In this document: in pieces, positions 44,881 to 53,851 of the stretch
How the letters are laid out: each line of letters begins with the position of its first letter
How positions within the stretch are numbered: the stretch's first letter is position 1
Assembly (NCBI RefSeq): GCF_900129425.1
Contig: NZ_LT670817.1
Span: forward strand, 4,340,001 to 4,404,000
DNA: 64,000 bases
Source: Bradyrhizobium erythrophlei
GTDB lineage: Bacteria; Pseudomonadota; Alphaproteobacteria; Rhizobiales; Xanthobacteraceae
Direction: 5' to 3'
Notes under the pieces: generated by a model
What the model was told of the DNA's origin: nothing
Databases searched by the model: none
What the model saw: only the letters and a program-made list of their open reading frames with translations
Translations under genes and position numbers: made by a program

Positions 44881-46986
44881 ATGCGCCCTGCTCTGCTCAA
44901 TCCGTTGTTTGCACCGGTCACGACGCTCGGCGGCGTCGGGCCGAAGCAGGACAAACTGTTTCGCTATCTGCTCGGCCGCGATGAGACGCCGCGGCTGGTC
45001 GATCTCTTGCTGCATCTGCCGGCCAGCGTGATCGATCGCCGGGCGCGCCCGAAAATCCGCGACGTGGTCCCGGGAACCGTGGTGACGCTGGAGGTCACCG
45101 TCGACCGCCACCGTCCAACCCCTTCGCGCAACGCGCGCGCGCCGCATCTGGTCTACGCCAGCGACGACACCGGCGACGTGGTGCTGACCTATTTCCGCGC
45201 CCAGCCCGGATATGTCGAGAAACTGCTGCCGGTCGGCGCCAAGCGTTACGTCTCCGGCACGGCGCAGATGTACGACGGGACCCTGCAGATCACGCATCCC
45301 GACCGCGTGGTCGACGAGGCCGGGTTTGCAAAGCTGACGGGCATCGACCCCGTCTATCCGCTCACGGAAGGGCTGGCGCTGGGCTCGCTGCGGCGGGCGA
45401 TGGCGCAGGCGCTGCAAAAGCTGCCCGCGCTTCCGGAGTGGATCAGCCCGGAAGTCATTCGCCGCTGCAAATTTCCGCCGGTTGCGGAAGCCCTGAACCG
45501 TGTCCATGTGCCGGTCGAACTGACGGACATTTTGCCCGATGGCCCGTTCTGGTCGCGGCTCGCCTTCGACGAATTGTTGGCCGGTCAACTGGCGCTGGCG
45601 CTGGTGCGCGCGCAATTGCGCCGCCCCGCCGGCGACCGCAACGCCGGAGACGGTCATCTGCGCAACAGGATCATCGACGCGCTGCCGTATGCGCTGACGG
45701 CGTCGCAGCGAGCGGCGGCTGCCGCCATCACCGACGACCTGCGTCAGCCGGTCCGCATGTTGCGGCTGCTGCAGGGCGACGTCGGATCGGGCAAGACCGT
45801 GGTGGCGCTGCTGGCGGCCGCCGCTGTGGCCGAGGTCGGCAAGCAGGCCGCGCTGATGGCGCCGACGGAAATTCTGGCGCGCCAGCATATCAAGACCGTC
45901 ACGCCGCTCGCCGAGCGCGCGGGCCTGCGGGTCGCCATCCTCACCGGCCGCGAAAAGGGCAAGGAACGTCGCGAACTGCTGGCGCGGCTTGCGGGCGGAG
46001 AGATCGATTTCCTTGTGGGAACCCATGCGCTGATCCAGGACGATGTGGTCTTCAAATCGCTGGCGCTGGCCGTGGTCGACGAGCAGCATCGTTTCGGGGT
46101 GCGCGAACGGCTGGCACTGACCGCCAAGGGGGACGCCGTCGATGTGCTGGTGCTGAGCGCGACGCCGATCCCGCGCACGCTGGTGCTGACTTATTTCGGC
46201 GACATGGACGTCTCGGAATTGCGCGAAAAGCCGGCCGGTCGCCAGCCGATCGATACCCGCGCGGTGCCGAACAGCCGGCTCAGCGAGGTGATCGACGGCG
46301 TCGGCCGTGCGCTTCAAGCCGGCAAGCGCGTGTACTGGATCTGCCCGCTGGTCGAGGAATCCGAAGCGGAGGGCATCGAACATCTGACCAATGCGACCGA
46401 AAGGTTTGAGAGCCTGCAACAGCGTTTCGGCGTTCGCGTCGGCCTCGTGCATGGCCAGATGAAGGGCCCGGAAAAGGACCGCGTGATGGCGCGGTTCGCC
46501 GAAGGTGAGATCGGCCTCCTGGTGGCGACCACCGTGGTCGAGGTCGGCGTCGATGTTCCGGCCGCGACCATCATGGTGATCGAGAATGCCGAGCGCTTCG
46601 GGCTCGCGCAACTGCACCAGCTGCGCGGCCGGATCGGCCGCGGATCGGAAGCCTCGACCTGTCTCCTGCTCTACAAGGAGCCGAACGAAATGTCGAAGGC
46701 ACGGCTGAAGGTGATCCGCGAAACCACCGACGGGTTTCGGATTGCCGAGGAAGACCTGAAGCTGCGCGGCGAAGGCGACGTGCTCGGCGTCAGGCAAAGC
46801 GGCCTCCCCGGCTACCGCATCGCGCGCTCCGAGGTACACGGCCAGCTCATCACCCAGGCCCGCGACGAAGCCCTGCGCATCATGAAGGACAATCCGAAGC
46901 TTTCGGGCGAGCGCGGCGAAGCGCTGCGGTGTTTGCTCTATCTGTTCGAGCGCGACGAGGCGATACCGCTGATTGGGGCGGGGTAG
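44881..46986 (+). CDS. recG: ATP-dependent DNA helicase RecG
   Basis: A 701-residue helicase that regresses stalled replication forks and moves Holliday junctions. The wedge/OB domain occupies about 1-230. The motor follows with Walker A GDVGSGKTVVALLAAAA, motif II VVDEQHRFGVRERLAL, SATPIPRTL, and the TRG-type segment near HQLRGRIGRGSEAS. Length is normal. No ribosome-binding site stands out before ATG 44881, but the N-terminus MRPALLNPLFAPVTTLGGVG is typical. Confidence 0.95.
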   Translation: MRPALLNPLFAPVTTLGGVGPKQDKLFRYLLGRDETPRLVDLLLHLPASVIDRRARPKIRDVVPGTVVTLEVTVDRHRPTPSRNARAPHLVYASDDTGDVVLTYFRAQPGYVEKLLPVGAKRYVSGTAQMYDGTLQITHPDRVVDEAGFAKLTGIDPVYPLTEGLALGSLRRAMAQALQKLPALPEWISPEVIRRCKFPPVAEALNRVHVPVELTDILPDGPFWSRLAFDELLAGQLALALVRAQLRRPAGDRNAGDGHLRNRIIDALPYALTASQRAAAAAITDDLRQPVRMLRLLQGDVGSGKTVVALLAAAAVAEVGKQAALMAPTEILARQHIKTVTPLAERAGLRVAILTGREKGKERRELLARLAGGEIDFLVGTHALIQDDVVFKSLALAVVDEQHRFGVRERLALTAKGDAVDVLVLSATPIPRTLVLTYFGDMDVSELREKPAGRQPIDTRAVPNSRLSEVIDGVGRALQAGKRVYWICPLVEESEAEGIEHLTNATERFESLQQRFGVRVGLVHGQMKGPEKDRVMARFAEGEIGLLVATTVVEVGVDVPAATIMVIENAERFGLAQLHQLRGRIGRGSEASTCLLLYKEPNEMSKARLKVIRETTDGFRIAEEDLKLRGEGDVLGVRQSGLPGYRIARSEVHGQLITQARDEALRIMKDNPKLSGERGEALRCLLYLFERDEAIPLIGAG

Positions 46987-46995
46987 CTGCCCCCC

Positions 46996-47119
46996 CGTCA
47001 TTGCGAGCGCAGCGAAGCAATCCATTGTCGCCGTTGGAAAAGAAAGAATGGATTGCTTCGTCGCGGAGCCTGTCATCGGGCGAGCATTCGCGCGACCCGT
47101 TGGCTCCTCGCAAATGACG
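46996..47119. repeat. Dispersed palindromic repeat, copy 4
   Basis: Starts CGTCATTGCGAGCGCAGCG and ends CTCGCAAATGACG, with an inner CGGGCGAGCATTCGCGCGAC segment shared with copy 2. It separates recG from the GIY-YIG gene. Confidence 0.9.
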
Positions 47120-47149
47120 GGGTAACGTGGCAAGGTTGGAGGAAGGCGG

Positions 47150-47437
47150 ATGAAAGAACCGTGTGTCTACATCGTCGCAAGCAAGCGCCACGGGACACTC
47201 TACACGGGCGTCACGGCCAACCTGCCGCGACGCGCGTTCGAGCACCACGAGGGATTGGTGAAGGGTTTCTCGGCGAAATATGCTTGCAAGATGCTGGTCT
47301 GGTACGAATTGCAAGAGACCATGATCGAGGCGATCACGCGGGAAAAGCTGATCAAGGCCGGCAGCCGGGCTAAGAAAATAGCGTTGAGCGAAGCGATCAA
47401 TCCCGAATGGAAAGATCTATACGAGACGCTGGTGTGA
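47150..47437 (+). CDS. GIY-YIG nuclease family protein
   Basis: A 95-residue single-domain GIY-YIG protein of the UPF0213/YhbQ-like group. The motif appears as CVYIVASKRHGTLYTGVTAN (VYI...LYTGVT), followed by the Arg in LPRRAFEHH and the metal-binding Glu in EAITREKLIKAG. It would be a small structure-specific endonuclease. A palindromic repeat lies on each side (46996-47119 and 47460-47539), so the gene is a discrete cassette between two elements. Biological role unknown. Confidence 0.87.
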   Translation: MKEPCVYIVASKRHGTLYTGVTANLPRRAFEHHEGLVKGFSAKYACKMLVWYELQETMIEAITREKLIKAGSRAKKIALSEAINPEWKDLYETLV

Positions 47438-47459
47438 AGGCCGACCACACAATCCTCAA

Positions 47460-47539
47460 CGTCATTGCGAGCGCAGCGAAGCAATCCATTCTTTCTTTTC
47501 GCTGTGGCTATGGATTGCTTCGCTTCGCTCGCAATGACG
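47460..47539. repeat. Dispersed palindromic repeat, copy 5
   Basis: An 80-bp palindrome from CGTCATTGCGAG to CTCGCAATGACG with GCAATCCATTCTT / CTATGGATTGC arms. It stands directly after the GIY-YIG gene and ahead of the convergent DUF502 gene. Confidence 0.9.
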
Positions 47540-47610
47540 TGGAAAGAGCGGCGAGCGCATATGTGTGCAACTCCGCCACTCCCGCGGCAGTGGGGCTTCG
47601 TCGTAGAACC

Positions 47611-48384
47611 TCACTCCACCTTCGCCGGCTCCGGCCGCAGCGAGGCGGGAGTCGCGATGCGGGCGGCGTTCGCCATGCCGGCAAGGGCGGCGATTTTCTT
47701 CTGCGGGTCGGAGCCGGGCTGCACCACGCCGGCCGACATAATCAGGGTCGCGGCGTCTTCGGCGCTCATGTCGACTTCGATGACCTTGCTCTTGGGCACG
47801 TAGAAGAAGAAGCCGGTCGTCGGGTTCGGCGCGCACGGCAGGAACACCGAAATGTGCTCCTCGCGCCCGGGCAGGCTGTTGGTGATCTCCACGCTCGGCG
47901 ATTGCGAGATCAGCACGATCGACCACATCCCCGGCGAGGGAAATTCGACCAGGCCGACCCGGCGAAAGCTCGATCCCTGCCCCGAGAACAGCGTCTCGAA
48001 CACCTGCTTCAGCCCGCGATAGATCGCGCGCACCACCGGCATCCGCCCGAGCAGCCTCTCGCCGAGATCGACCAGGGTCCGCCCGATCAGGTTGGCGGTG
48101 AGGAAGCCCAGCAGCGTCAGCGCGATCACGGCCACGATCAGCCCGGAGCCCGGCAGTCCGAACGGCAGGTAGGTTTCCGGCCGGTAGGCGACGGGGACAA
48201 AGGGCCGCACCAGGCCGTCGACCCAGGTCACGAACCACCAGGTCAGATAAAAGGTGATGGCGATCGGGCCGGCGACGATCAGGCCGGTCAGGAAATAGTT
48301 CCGGAATCGGGCCATGAAGCCGCGCGGCGCGTCCGGCGGGACTTCGGCCGGGGGCACGGGCGGAGGCAGGTTGTCGCGGTTCAT
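47611..48384 (-). CDS. DUF502 family membrane protein
   Basis: A 257-residue protein with two membrane spans near the N-terminus (NYFLTGLIVAGPIAITFYLT and a second at about 72-92), then a soluble domain with the family segments LIGRTLVDLGERLLGRMPVV, RAIYRGLKQVFETLF and PTTGFFFYVPKSKVIEVDMS. Members are inner-membrane proteins of unknown function found next to recG or glmS in many alphaproteobacteria, consistent with this position. An open frame in another phase that covers the same region is not coding. Confidence 0.88.
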   Translation of the reverse strand: MNRDNLPPPVPPAEVPPDAPRGFMARFRNYFLTGLIVAGPIAITFYLTWWFVTWVDGLVRPFVPVAYRPETYLPFGLPGSGLIVAVIALTLLGFLTANLIGRTLVDLGERLLGRMPVVRAIYRGLKQVFETLFSGQGSSFRRVGLVEFPSPGMWSIVLISQSPSVEITNSLPGREEHISVFLPCAPNPTTGFFFYVPKSKVIEVDMSAEDAATLIMSAGVVQPGSDPQKKIAALAGMANAARIATPASLRPEPAKVE

Positions 48385-48486
48385 GGGGGTTCCAGGTCGG
48401 TCCGGCGGGCAATGATATATTGCCAGCTAGGGTGTTCTAGCAGATTTTTGAAGACCTGACGTGACCGAGCGGCAACGGCGGCCGGT

Positions 48487-50313
48487 CTATTCGACGGTGA
48501 CCGATTTCGCGAGATTCCGCGGCTGGTCGACGTCGGTGCCCATGATCACGGCGGTATGATAGGCCAATAGCTGCACCGGAACGGCATAAACCATGGGGGT
48601 GAAGGCCGAGGCCATGTCGGGCAGCACGATCGTCACCAGGGACTCGATGGTCGCCTCCGCCGCACCCCTGGCATCCGTCATCAGGATGATGCTGCCGCCG
48701 CGGGCCGCCACTTCCTGCATGTTGGAAACCGTCTTTTCGAACACCCGGTCGAACGGCGCGATCACCACGACCGGCATGTTCTCGTCGATCAGCGCGATCG
48801 GGCCGTGCTTGAGCTCGCCGGCGGCATAGCCTTCGGCATGGATGTAGGAGATTTCCTTCAGCTTCAGCGCGCCTTCCAGCGCCAGCGGATAGCTGGTGCC
48901 GCGGCCGAGATAGAGCACGTCCTTTGATTTCGCGATCTCGCGCGCCAGTTTCTCGATCTGCGGCTCGGTGGCGAGCGCCGCCGCCATCAGACGCGGAATT
49001 TCGACCAGGCCATGCACGAGCTTTGTGGCGTCCTCTTCCGACAATTCACCGCGCGCGGTGCCCGCAGCCACCGCCAGCGCCGCCAGCACCATCAGCTGGC
49101 AGGTAAAAGCCTTGGTCGAGGCAACGCCGATTTCAGGACCCGCCAGCGTCGGCAGCACCGTCTCGCTTTCGCGGGCGATGGTCGAACTCGGGACATTGAC
49201 GACCGAGAGCGTGTGCACGCCTTTCGATTTCGCATAGCGCAACGCCGCCAGCGTATCGGCGGTCTCGCCGGATTGCGAAATGAAGATCGCCAGGTCGCCC
49301 TTGTGCAACGGCGCCTCGCGGTAGCGGAATTCGGAGGCGACATCGAGTTCGACCGGCAGGCGGCTCAAGCGTTCGAACCAGTATTTGGCGATAAAACCGG
49401 CGTAGCTCGCGGTACCGCAGGCGACGACCGAGATGCGCTGGATGTCCTTGAAGTCGAACGGCAGTTTGAGCGGCAGCGCGACGCGCTCGGTCGCCATGTC
49501 GACGTAACGCGCCAGGGTATGGCCGACGACTTCCGGCTGCTCGTGGATTTCCTTGGCCATGAAGTGGCGATAATTCGCCTTGTCGACCAGAAACGACGAC
49601 GCGCCCGATTTCAGCACGTCACGGTTGACGACGGCGCCGTGCTCGTCATGGATGACGCCGACTTCGCGGCTCAGCACCACCCAGTCGCCGTCCTCGAGAT
49701 AGCTGATGGTATCGGTAAAGGGCGCCAGCGCGATCGCGTCCGAGCCCAGATACATCTCGCCGTCGCCATAACCTATCGCCAGCGGCGAGCCCTTGCGGGC
49801 GCCGATCATCAGATCGCCGTGGCCCCTGAACAGGAACGCCAGCGCAAAGGCGCCGCGCAGCTGCGGCAGCGATGCCTTGACGGCTTCCTGCGGCGAGGCT
49901 CCCTTGAGCAGATAGGAGTTGACCAGATGCGCCACCACCTCGGTGTCGGTGTCGCTTGCGAATTTCGCGCCCTGCTTTTCGAGCTCAAACCGCAGCTCGC
50001 GGAAATTCTCGATGATGCCGTTGTGAACCACCGCGACGTTGTCGGTGGCATGCGGATGGGCGTTTTTCTCGGTCGGGCGGCCGTGCGTGGCCCAGCGCGT
50101 GTGCCCGATGCCGGTATGGCCCGCGAGCGGTTCGGCGCGCAATCGCGCTTCCAGGTTCTTGAGCTTGCCTTCGGCGCGGCGGCGGTCGAGATGATCGCCT
50201 TCGAGCGTGGCGACGCCAGCGGAATCGTAGCCGCGATATTCCAGCCGCTTGAGCGAATCCACCAATTGCTCCGCGACCGGACCGCGCCCCAAAATGCCGA
50301 CAATGCCGCACAT
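48487..50313 (-). CDS. glmS: Glutamine-fructose-6-phosphate aminotransferase (isomerising)
   Basis: A 608-residue enzyme making glucosamine-6-phosphate from fructose-6-phosphate and glutamine, the first step to UDP-GlcNAc. MCGIVGILGRG at the N-terminus supplies Cys2, the nucleophile after Met removal, which fixes the start at 50313. Two SIS domains follow (ACGTASYAGFIAKYW and SQSGETADTLAAL), and the end SVTVE is typical. It is downstream of glmU. The 155-nt leader holds hairpins that may regulate it. Confidence 0.96.
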   Translation of the reverse strand: MCGIVGILGRGPVAEQLVDSLKRLEYRGYDSAGVATLEGDHLDRRRAEGKLKNLEARLRAEPLAGHTGIGHTRWATHGRPTEKNAHPHATDNVAVVHNGIIENFRELRFELEKQGAKFASDTDTEVVAHLVNSYLLKGASPQEAVKASLPQLRGAFALAFLFRGHGDLMIGARKGSPLAIGYGDGEMYLGSDAIALAPFTDTISYLEDGDWVVLSREVGVIHDEHGAVVNRDVLKSGASSFLVDKANYRHFMAKEIHEQPEVVGHTLARYVDMATERVALPLKLPFDFKDIQRISVVACGTASYAGFIAKYWFERLSRLPVELDVASEFRYREAPLHKGDLAIFISQSGETADTLAALRYAKSKGVHTLSVVNVPSSTIARESETVLPTLAGPEIGVASTKAFTCQLMVLAALAVAAGTARGELSEEDATKLVHGLVEIPRLMAAALATEPQIEKLAREIAKSKDVLYLGRGTSYPLALEGALKLKEISYIHAEGYAAGELKHGPIALIDENMPVVVIAPFDRVFEKTVSNMQEVAARGGSIILMTDARGAAEATIESLVTIVLPDMASAFTPMVYAVPVQLLAYHTAVIMGTDVDQPRNLAKSVTVE

Positions 50314-50438
50314 GCGGATCAATATCCCCAAATCGTCGAAAAATTGCCCAAATTGCGCAAGGCTTGTCTTAACAAGGCCTCTCTTAACGAGAATCGCAAA
50401 ACGCCCGATACTCAATAATTATTGCGGATTGCGACAGG

Positions 50439-50457
50439 GTTAAGCCGAAAGCTTAAC
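50439..50457 (-). promoter_or_regulatory. Hairpin in the glmU-glmS junction
   Basis: GTTAAGC / GCTTAAC (7 bp) with a 5-nt loop, 11 nt after the glmU stop. Further TTAAG-containing short inverted repeats follow (for example CTTGT-TAAG-ACAAG near 50370), so the glmS leader is likely folded. There is no T-run for an ordinary terminator. Confidence 0.5.
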
Positions 50458-50468
50458 ACGTCAGGTCA

Positions 50469-51827
50469 TTAACTGGCTTTCGGGGGCTTGTCGCGCGTCT
50501 TCATCTCGCGATACCGCTTGGCGCCGTCCTCGCGGTTGGTCTGCTGGCTACGCTCCACCGCCAGCGCATCGGCGGGCACCTCTTTCGTGATCACCGAGCC
50601 CGAACCGATATAGGCGCCGCTGCCGATCTTCACCGGCGCCACCAGCGAGGAGTTGCTACCGACGAATGCGCCGGCGCCGATCTCGGTCCGGTGCTTGCCG
50701 AAGCCGTCATAGTTGCAGGTGATGGTGCCGGCGCCGATGTTGGCACCCGCGCCGACATGGGCGTCGCCGATATAGCTGAGATGATTGGCCTTGGCGCCCG
50801 CCTCCAGCGTCGCGGCCTTGGTCTCGACGAAATTGCCGATCCGCACGCCCTCGCCGAGCGATGTCCCCGGCCGCAAGCGCGCATAGGGGCCGACCGATGC
50901 CTTCTTGCCGATCGACGCCTGCACGATATGGGAAAATGAATGGATCACCGCGCCGTCGGCGATGGTCACGCCGGGGCCGATCACCACGAACGGTTCGATG
51001 GTGACGTCGCTGCCGAAGGTAGTATCGGCGGCGAGGTAAACCGTCTCGGGGGCGATCAGGGTCACGCCGGCCTCGAGTGCGGCCCGGCGCAACCGCGCCT
51101 GCATCACCTGTTCGGCCTCGGCGAGTTGGGCCTTGGTGTTGATGCCGCGCACTTCATCCTCGCTGGTTTCGATCACGACGGCCTCCAATCCCAGTTGTCG
51201 AACGATGGCAACGGCGTCGGTCAGATAATACTCGCCCTTGGCATTGGCGTTGCCGATTTTTTCGATGATGGGCAGCGCCTGGCGGCCATCGAACGCCATC
51301 ACGCCGGCATTGCAAAGCGTGATCGCGCGTTCCGCGGGACTGGCGTCGGCCTGCTCGCGGATATCCACCAGCCGGTCGCCCTCGACCAGGAGCCGGCCGT
51401 AGCCGGTCGGATCGGCGGCGCGAAAGCCGAGCACGGCCAATGCTGCGCCTTTCTCCAAGGCCGCGCGCAGGCGCGCAAAGGTCGCGGCTGAAATCAGCGG
51501 CGTATCGCCGAACGCGACCAGGAGATCGTCGACGCCGCCGGTCATGGCGTCGCGCGCCGCCAGCACCGCATGCGCGGTACCCAGACGCTCGCGCTGAACA
51601 AATGTCGCCGCGTCCGGCCGCAGACGCCTGACCTCGTCGGCGACGCTCCCGTGGTCCGGGCCGATGACCACGGCAAGTGCTGAGCTCGCTCCCTTTGGGG
51701 CGGCGCCAAGCACATGCGCCAGCAGCGATTGGCCGGCCACGGGATGCAGGACCTTGGGGCTTGCGGAGCGCATGCGCGTGCCCTCGCCGGCCGCGAGCAC
51801 GATGGTCAGGCTGGTCCTGCCGGTCAT
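50469..51827 (-). CDS. glmU: Bifunctional UDP-N-acetylglucosamine pyrophosphorylase / glucosamine-1-phosphate acetyltransferase
   Basis: A 452-residue enzyme that acetylates glucosamine-1-phosphate and then forms UDP-GlcNAc. The N-terminal nucleotidyltransferase has LAAGEGTRMRSASPKVLHPV, and the C-terminal half is a left-handed beta-helix of hexapeptide repeats (about 250-430) with GTITCNYDGFGKHRTEIG near its acetyl-CoA site. glmS follows downstream, so both enzymes of the pathway are probably co-transcribed. Length is normal. Confidence 0.96.
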   Translation of the reverse strand: MTGRTSLTIVLAAGEGTRMRSASPKVLHPVAGQSLLAHVLGAAPKGASSALAVVIGPDHGSVADEVRRLRPDAATFVQRERLGTAHAVLAARDAMTGGVDDLLVAFGDTPLISAATFARLRAALEKGAALAVLGFRAADPTGYGRLLVEGDRLVDIREQADASPAERAITLCNAGVMAFDGRQALPIIEKIGNANAKGEYYLTDAVAIVRQLGLEAVVIETSEDEVRGINTKAQLAEAEQVMQARLRRAALEAGVTLIAPETVYLAADTTFGSDVTIEPFVVIGPGVTIADGAVIHSFSHIVQASIGKKASVGPYARLRPGTSLGEGVRIGNFVETKAATLEAGAKANHLSYIGDAHVGAGANIGAGTITCNYDGFGKHRTEIGAGAFVGSNSSLVAPVKIGSGAYIGSGSVITKEVPADALAVERSQQTNREDGAKRYREMKTRDKPPKAS

Positions 51828-52003
51828 TCCGAATCCCTGGTTGTTGCGGCGAAGCTTGCGCCGCCGCCCTCATAAAGGGTTTTCCTCCGTGATGGAAATC
51901 CGATTCACCCCCGCGTAGAGCGCCCGGACTCCAGATCGGGGCGTTTTTCCTGTTAATGTTTGCCGTCTGATTCGGTGGGCCACAGGGGGGCCTGATACGT
52001 CGT

Positions 52004-53362
52004 ATGGCAAAAAATCCCGACCATCTGGCCGGCAGTTTCGAGACCGAAAATACCGGCGGCTTGCTGACTGGGTTTCTGGCCGAGGAAGACGTGTTCGACC
52101 GCCGCTCGCTGTGGCGGCTCGGGTCGTGGGGCGCGGGCTCGGTCGGCGCCGTCGTCGTCGCCGTGCTCGCCAACCAGTCCGCCATCGGATGGCGCCACGA
52201 CCAGGTCGCGGCAGCCGATCTGACGCGGCAGTCGCAGCAAATCCAGTCGGTCGCCAGGGAAAGCCAGAACGAAACGCGGCGGCTGGCCTCCGCCATCGAT
52301 ACGCTCAACAGCGATCGCGACCGGCTGTACTCCCGTGTCACCGTTCTGGAACAGGGCCTGGATTCCGTGACCGGCGCGATCGCGCGGCAAAGTTCCGCCC
52401 CTGCGGCGCCGCAAGCGGTTGCCGCGGCCGTCTCGCCGCCTGCGGCTCCCGCGAAGGTCGAGCCGCCGGCGCCGCCGCAAAATCAGACGCCCGCTCCGGC
52501 CGTGTCCCCGGTCGTCACGACCATCGCGAAAACAACCGAAGCAAAAGCATCCGAAGCAAAAGCATCCGAAGCAAAAACATCCGAAAAACCGCCGATGGAC
52601 ACCGCCGTCCCGGTGCCGGCGCCCGCGATAGCCGCACCGGTGGCGCAGGCTGCACCGACTCCGCCGGCGGTAACACCCGTGGCGCCGCCGGCCACGCCGC
52701 TGATGGCATCTAAGTCGCTGATGGCGCCGCCGGATGCCGCAGCTTCAAAGCTGATCGGACCCGAAAAGCCGGCGGATGCCGTTGTCGCCGCGCCCGCGCC
52801 GCCACCGCCGGCGGTGGTTGCCTCGGTTTCGGCCGCCGACGAGGCGAAGTCGCCGGCTCCCGCGGCGGCGGCCGAACAAGTCCCGGTCCAGCGAACCGAA
52901 TTCGGGGTTGATGTGGGTGGCGCCAATTCCGTCGCCGGCCTGCGCGCGCTGTGGCGCGGGCTCTTGAAATGGAGGGCGAACGCGGCGCTGACGACGTTGC
53001 AGCCGATCATCGTGATCAAGGAAGGCAGCAACGGACTCGGCATGCAGTTGCGGCTGGTTGCCGGACCGCTCGATGACGCGGCGGCAGCCGCGAAGATCTG
53101 TGCCGGCCTGATCGAAAACCAGCGCCCATGCCAGACCACGGTGTTCGATGGTCAACACCTCGCCATGAATGGCGACGAGCCGGAGGCCAACGCCAAGTCC
53201 AGTGCGACCAAGCCTGATACCGTGAAGCCTGCCGCAGCCAGGCCCACCGCACGCCGGCGCAGCCTTGCAAAGCATGTGACGATCGAAGAACCGCTGCCGA
53301 AGCCCGAGCCCACCACCCTGTCGTCGTTCTTCAGCCGGCACCTGGAACAAGCCGGTAAATGA
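52004..53362 (+). CDS. SPOR-like protein with Pro/Ala-rich linker
   Basis: A 452-residue membrane-anchored protein. One hydrophobic segment at about 42-60 follows an acidic N-terminus, then comes a predicted coiled coil (QSQQIQSVARESQNETRRLA). A long Ala/Pro/Lys linker runs from about 130 to 300 and contains three EAKAS units. The C-terminal domain (FGVDVGGANSVAGLRALWRG ... GPLDDAAAAAKICAGL) resembles peptidoglycan-binding SPOR modules of divisome proteins. The ribosome-binding site is weak. Function is inferred only from architecture. Confidence 0.65.
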   Translation: MAKNPDHLAGSFETENTGGLLTGFLAEEDVFDRRSLWRLGSWGAGSVGAVVVAVLANQSAIGWRHDQVAAADLTRQSQQIQSVARESQNETRRLASAIDTLNSDRDRLYSRVTVLEQGLDSVTGAIARQSSAPAAPQAVAAAVSPPAAPAKVEPPAPPQNQTPAPAVSPVVTTIAKTTEAKASEAKASEAKTSEKPPMDTAVPVPAPAIAAPVAQAAPTPPAVTPVAPPATPLMASKSLMAPPDAAASKLIGPEKPADAVVAAPAPPPPAVVASVSAADEAKSPAPAAAAEQVPVQRTEFGVDVGGANSVAGLRALWRGLLKWRANAALTTLQPIIVIKEGSNGLGMQLRLVAGPLDDAAAAAKICAGLIENQRPCQTTVFDGQHLAMNGDEPEANAKSSATKPDTVKPAAARPTARRRSLAKHVTIEEPLPKPEPTTLSSFFSRHLEQAGK

Positions 53363-53470
53363 CGTAATTACAGTGTCTTGGGTTCGAGTTCTGATGTTCT
53401 TCCGCAAAACAGGTGTCATGGCGACCTGCCGCGGGTTGTCCCGCCTCGCATTCCCGACCATATTGGCCCG

Positions 53471-53851
53471 ATGAAAAAAACTCCGTTCCGGCTGACCCCC
53501 TATCAGGTGCAATGGCTGATGGTGGTCGGCTTCGTCACCGTCGGCTATGCGCTCTATCTGCGCTATCTCGCGGTCGAGTTCTCGACGGTGTCGCTGGCCT
53601 GCGACGCCGGGCTACAGACGATGCTGTGCAAGACCCGGATTCTCGCGACCTACTTGTTCAAGAATTTCGTGTTCGGCGTGGTCGCGCTTGTCATCGCGAC
53701 CCTTCACCTGATCCGGCCGTCGATCGTTTTGCTGACCGGCGGGCTGATCGCTGCCGGATTCGGCATCGTGCTCTATAATGTCGGCCTCTCGGGCCTGGCG
53801 ATCGGCCTGCTTATTTTGGGATTTGCACGACCCGCGCCCGCCACAGCGTAA
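53471..53851 (+). CDS. Small four-span membrane protein
   Basis: A 126-residue integral membrane protein: MKKTPFRLTPYQVQWLMVVG leads into the first of about four hydrophobic segments, with two cysteines near SLACDAGLQTMLCKTR facing the periplasm in the simplest topology. The start at 53471 is chosen because the stretch before it is not protein-like. It overlaps the ndvC-type gene tail to tail by 41 bp. No function known to me. Confidence 0.7.
   Translation: MKKTPFRLTPYQVQWLMVVGFVTVGYALYLRYLAVEFSTVSLACDAGLQTMLCKTRILATYLFKNFVFGVVALVIATLHLIRPSIVLLTGGLIAAGFGIVLYNVGLSGLAIGLLILGFARPAPATA

Noticed and set aside
44659..47133. An 824-codon open frame on the minus strand opposite recG
   Set aside because: It is a shadow of the GC-rich recG codons; composition is His/Arg/Gln-rich with no family motifs, and recG is complete on the other strand.
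47462..48412. 316-codon minus-strand frame overlapping the DUF502 gene
   Set aside because: It runs through a palindromic repeat and shows no motifs; the DUF502 frame is clearly the coding one.
51921..51945. CGCCC / GGGCG hairpin with T-run before the SPOR-like gene
   Set aside because: A possible plus-strand terminator, but the stem is only 5 bp and no plus-strand transcript is expected there; too weak to list.
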